Positions 28,915 to 32,163 of a DNA stretch of 32,163 nt are shown here, piece by piece. Under the pieces are notes generated by a model. It did not search any database. It had not been told where the DNA came from and saw only the letters and a list, made by a program, of their open reading frames with translations. Source of the DNA: an uncultured Saprospiraceae bacterium (GTDB lineage: Bacteria > Bacteroidota > Bacteroidia > Chitinophagales > Saprospiraceae); contig CAMZLN010000030.1 of assembly GCA_947311465.1 (NCBI GenBank), positions 1 to 32,163 of the forward strand, read 5' to 3'. Numbering within the stretch: position 1 is the first letter of the stretch; the number at the start of each line of letters is the position of its first letter. A program made the position numbers and the translations under genes.

Positions 28915-30642
28915 ATGAACACAGAAATAAAAAAAAATGCAGAGCTTTGGACAAAAGCTCCATTTGACCAAGCTACTCAATCAGAAATCAGACAACTTTT
29001 AGATTCCAACGATGAAAAGGAACTCACGGAAAGGTTCTACAAAAAATTAGCGTTTGGCACAGGTGGTATGCGTGGAGTGATGGGTGCAGGAATCAATCGT
29101 ATCAATAAATATACACTTGGAAAAAACACACAAGGTCTTTCCAATTATTTGATAAAAACGTTCCCAGGAAAAGCATTGAAAGTCGTAATCGCTTATGATT
29201 GTCGTCACAATTCAAAGGAATTTGCAAAAGAAGTTGCCAATGTATTTTCAGCCAATGGAATCAAAGTATATTTGTTTGAAGATTTGCGTCCGACCCCAGA
29301 GTTGTCTTATGCAGTACGATTCTTAGGATGTGATATCGGTATTGTATTGACTGCTTCTCATAACCCACCAGAGTACAATGGCTATAAAGTTTATTTTAAT
29401 GATGGGGCGCAGATTGTACCACCACAAGATGGTGATATTATCAATGAAATCAATGCTATTTCGTTTTCGGATATTAATTTTGATGCCAATGCAGAATTGA
29501 TTGGTATTATAGGTAAAGATGTAGATAACGCTTTTATAAGAGCATCTGTTGAAAATGGAACTTTTCCTAGTACCAAAAATCGAGATAATCTAAAAATAGT
29601 TTTTACATCACTGCATGGAACTTCAATCACAATTATCCCTGATGCTTTAAAGGCTGCGGGATATAACGATGTGCACATCGTAGAAGAACAACGCATTCCA
29701 AATGGAGATTTTCCCACTGTAAAATCTCCAAATCCTGAAGAACCAGCTGCCTTGAAAATGGCATTGGATTTAGCGGATAAAATCAATGCAGATATCGTAA
29801 TTGGTACAGATCCAGATTCAGATAGAATTGGAATTGCTGTACGAGATACAGATCATAAAATGAAATTGCTCAACGGAAACCAAACGATGGTTTTGATGAC
29901 TGATTTTTTAATAAAACAATGGAAAGCAGTAGGGAAATTAAATGGTCAACAATTTGTAGGTTCTACCATCGTATCTACTCCTTTGGTGAATGATGTTGCC
30001 GCAGGATATGGAGTAGAGACAAAAGTAGGCTTGACAGGATTCAAATGGATAGCCAAAATGATTCGTGATGCAGAAGGTAAGCAAGAATTCATAGGTGGTG
30101 GAGAAGAGAGTTTTGGGTATTTGGTTGGAGATTTTGTAAGGGATAAGGATGCTGTAACTGCTGCTCTTTTGGCTTGTGAAATTGCTTCTTCGGCAAAGAA
30201 CGATGGAAGTTCTACCTATGAAAATCTACTTCAAATCTATGTGGATCATAAATATTACAAAGAATATCTAATTTCAGTAGTTAAAAAAGGCATGTCTGGA
30301 GCAGCAGAAATCAAACAAATGATGTCTGACCTTAGAAATAATCCATATACCGAAATTGATGGATCAAAAGTAAAGTTCGTTTATGATTACCAATCGTCTA
30401 TTTGTAAAAATATGATTTCAGGAGAAGAAACGACTTTAGATATTCCAAAATCCAATGTTTTAATCTATGAAACCCAAGAAGGTACTCGTGTAGCCGCTCG
30501 TCCTAGTGGAACGGAACCTAAGATTAAATTTTATTTTAGTGTGAAGGGCGATTTGGATGTGAAAGGAAATGCGGAGAAAGTGGAGAAGGAGTTGGATACA
30601 AAGATTCAGCGGATAATTTTAGAATTGGAGTTAAAAAGGTAA
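28915..30642 (+). CDS. Phospho-sugar mutase (phosphoglucomutase/phosphomannomutase family); start MNTEIKKNAELW
   Basis: KLAFGTGGMRGVMGAG, GIVLTASHNPPEYNGYKVYFNDGAQI (active-site Ser), IGTDPDSDRIGIAVRD, GGGEESFGYLVGDFVRDKDAV, TRVAARPSGTEPKIKFYF. Confidence 0.94.
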   Translation: MNTEIKKNAELWTKAPFDQATQSEIRQLLDSNDEKELTERFYKKLAFGTGGMRGVMGAGINRINKYTLGKNTQGLSNYLIKTFPGKALKVVIAYDCRHNSKEFAKEVANVFSANGIKVYLFEDLRPTPELSYAVRFLGCDIGIVLTASHNPPEYNGYKVYFNDGAQIVPPQDGDIINEINAISFSDINFDANAELIGIIGKDVDNAFIRASVENGTFPSTKNRDNLKIVFTSLHGTSITIIPDALKAAGYNDVHIVEEQRIPNGDFPTVKSPNPEEPAALKMALDLADKINADIVIGTDPDSDRIGIAVRDTDHKMKLLNGNQTMVLMTDFLIKQWKAVGKLNGQQFVGSTIVSTPLVNDVAAGYGVETKVGLTGFKWIAKMIRDAEGKQEFIGGGEESFGYLVGDFVRDKDAVTAALLACEIASSAKNDGSSTYENLLQIYVDHKYYKEYLISVVKKGMSGAAEIKQMMSDLRNNPYTEIDGSKVKFVYDYQSSICKNMISGEETTLDIPKSNVLIYETQEGTRVAARPSGTEPKIKFYFSVKGDLDVKGNAEKVEKELDTKIQRIILELELKR

Positions 30643-30889
30643 TTTGTAATCACAAAACATTGGTTGAGCAAACGGATGTCTTTATCTGAAATTGAGAAAT
30701 CGTAATAGTATATCTATGGAACTGTGTTTCTAGGTTATTTTTTACAAAATCTGTAAAAAAAACAATTGATAGTGCAGAATAAAGCCCTTTTTATTGCTTT
30801 TTATATTTTTTTATCTTATTTTGCATACAAAAGAGCAATATAATGCATATTAATGGATTGGTTGAAAAATAAAAGTCCGTAGAAAGGTA

Positions 30890-31063
30890 ATGAAAATTAC
30901 TCAAAAAAGCCTAGCAGAATTATCTGGTGTAGGCTTGCGAACTTTAAAACACTTAGAGAGTGGTCATGGAAATCCAACGTTGGAAACCATTAGTAAAATT
31001 GCAGATGTTTTGGGGATGGAGCTATGTCTTAAAATAAAAGATTTAGAAGATATTCAAATTTAA
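30890..31063 (+). CDS. hipB: HipB-like helix-turn-helix component (57 aa as read; N-terminus possibly lost to an indel near 30871-30874)
   Basis: MKITQKSLAELSGVGLRTLKHLESGHGNPTLETISKIADVLGMELCLKIKDLEDIQI*; not in the ORF track (<60 aa). Confidence 0.85.
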   Translation: MKITQKSLAELSGVGLRTLKHLESGHGNPTLETISKIADVLGMELCLKIKDLEDIQI

Positions 31064-31069
31064 AACAAA

Positions 31070-31396
31070 ATGAGGCAAGCGAAAATTTTATTTAGAACTG
31101 AAGATGCAGGAATCTTGATACAACATGATAATGGTTCTTATACATTTCAATATAATGAGATGTGGCTTGCAGATACTCATAAGCCTCCAATCAGTCTTAC
31201 TTTTCCTAAGAAAAAAAGGATGTTTCAATCAAATTATTTTTTTCCTTTTTTTTTCAATATGCTTCCTGAAGGTAGCAATAAAGAATTGATTTGTAAATAT
31301 AACCGTATTGATTTGGATGATTATTTTAGTCTTCTTATGTCTATTGCGAAAGGAGATAATATTGGGGCGGTGAGTGTTGAAAATATAGAATTATGA
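31070..31396 (+). CDS. hipS: HipS-like protein: stand-alone HipA N-subdomain 1
   Basis: 108 aa; QHDNGSYTFQYNEMWLADTHKPPISLTFPKKK...NMLPEGSNKELICKYNRIDLDDYFSLLMSIAKGDNIGAVSV matches the HipA N-terminal subdomain. Confidence 0.88.
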   Translation: MRQAKILFRTEDAGILIQHDNGSYTFQYNEMWLADTHKPPISLTFPKKKRMFQSNYFFPFFFNMLPEGSNKELICKYNRIDLDDYFSLLMSIAKGDNIGAVSVENIEL

Positions 31397-32163
31397 ATGT
31401 CCCCGAAATACAATATTGTCCAGGAACACTTGCAAAAGGTTTTGATACATATAGTCGAACATGTTTAAAAAGAGTATTTCATGGTAAAAAAGTAAATCAC
31501 ATACTACCTTATGATTCTCCTTTAGTTAATTCCATAACAAATCAGTTATTTGAAAATAATCGTAGGCGTATATCCATTTCAGGGGTTCAGGAAAAATTTT
31601 CAGTTTTACTTGAGAAGAATAAATTGAGATTAACTCAAAAAGGTGAGCAAAGCAATTATATTTTAAAACCTATCCCTAAATTTGGTGAAAGAGCAGATCA
31701 AATGCCCGCAAATGAACATTTAACTATGCAAATTGCTCGTCAAGTATTTGGAATTGAAATAGCAGAAAATGCCCTTATTTTCTTTAAAAATGGAAGTCCA
31801 TCTTATATTACAAAACGATTTGATATTGATAAAGATGGTTTTAAATTGGCTCAAGAAGATTTTGCATCATTGGCAGGGAGAACACCGCAGACGCATGGAG
31901 AGCATTATAAATATTTAGGAAATTATTTAGAATTATTTGAATTAATGAAGCAATATGTTCCTGCTTATAAAATAGAAGCTCACAAACTTTTGAAATTACT
32001 CATGTTTAATTATCTTTTTTCAAATGGAGATGCTCATTTTAAAAATTTCTCTTTACTCGAGACTTCAATGGGCGATTACAAGTTAAGTCCAGCTTATGAT
32101 CTTCTTAATACCCGTATTCATATCAATGATAATGATTTTGCCCTCAATGATGGTCTTTTACCA
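31393..32163 (+). CDS. hipT: HipT-like Ser/Thr kinase toxin (HipA core), truncated by window end; absent from ORF track
   Basis: ATGA overlap with hipS. Translation MNVPEIQYCPGTLAKGFDTYSRTCLKRVFHGKKVNHILPYD...NNRRRISISGVQEKFSVLL...NEHLTMQIARQVFGIEIAEN...FNYLFSNGDAHFKNFSLL...LSPAYDLLNTRI. Confidence 0.9.
   Translation, partial: MNVPEIQYCPGTLAKGFDTYSRTCLKRVFHGKKVNHILPYDSPLVNSITNQLFENNRRRISISGVQEKFSVLLEKNKLRLTQKGEQSNYILKPIPKFGERADQMPANEHLTMQIARQVFGIEIAENALIFFKNGSPSYITKRFDIDKDGFKLAQEDFASLAGRTPQTHGEHYKYLGNYLELFELMKQYVPAYKIEAHKLLKLLMFNYLFSNGDAHFKNFSLLETSMGDYKLSPAYDLLNTRIHINDNDFALNDGLLP

Noticed and set aside
29391-29786. 131-aa minus ORF
   Set aside because: Antisense to the conserved phospho-sugar mutase core.

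Overview
Bacteroidota-type (Saprospiria-like) chromosomal window. About 14.8 kb of the minus strand is the str/S10/spc ribosomal protein super-operon: rpsL-rpsG-fusA-rpsJ-rplC-rplD-rplW-rplB-rpsS-rplV-rpsC-rplP-rpmC-rpsQ-rplN-rplX-rplE-rpsN-rpsH-rplF-rplR-rpsE-rpmD-rplO-secY-map. It includes a 59-aa rpmD missing from the ORF track. It ends at base 1 in a perfect 94-bp fold-back inverted repeat inside map, probably an assembly or amplification chimera. Downstream are a frameshifted GNAT acetyltransferase, a polyprenyl synthetase, scpB, a DUF2480-like gene and a lytic transglycosylase. Next is a split L-rhamnose catabolic locus: FGGY kinase plus LutA-like Fe-S protein on +, rhamnose isomerase plus a fused aldolase/dehydrogenase on -. 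A frameshifted T9SS-sorted propeller protein separates the two halves. A GCAAACGTTTGC operator-like palindrome and a 12-unit 8-bp tandem repeat lie upstream of the minus-strand half. After that come a thioredoxin-like lipoprotein, yidD, a phosphoglucomutase/phosphomannomutase and, at the right edge, a HipBST-like tripartite toxin-antitoxin operon with a split HipA and an SIS motif in the kinase. Other observations: Bacteroidota TAnnTTTG promoters; a recurring '-7-like box + 4 nt + 14-bp palindrome' module in the two longest gaps examined inside the ribosomal operon; and three apparent A-homopolymer indels.
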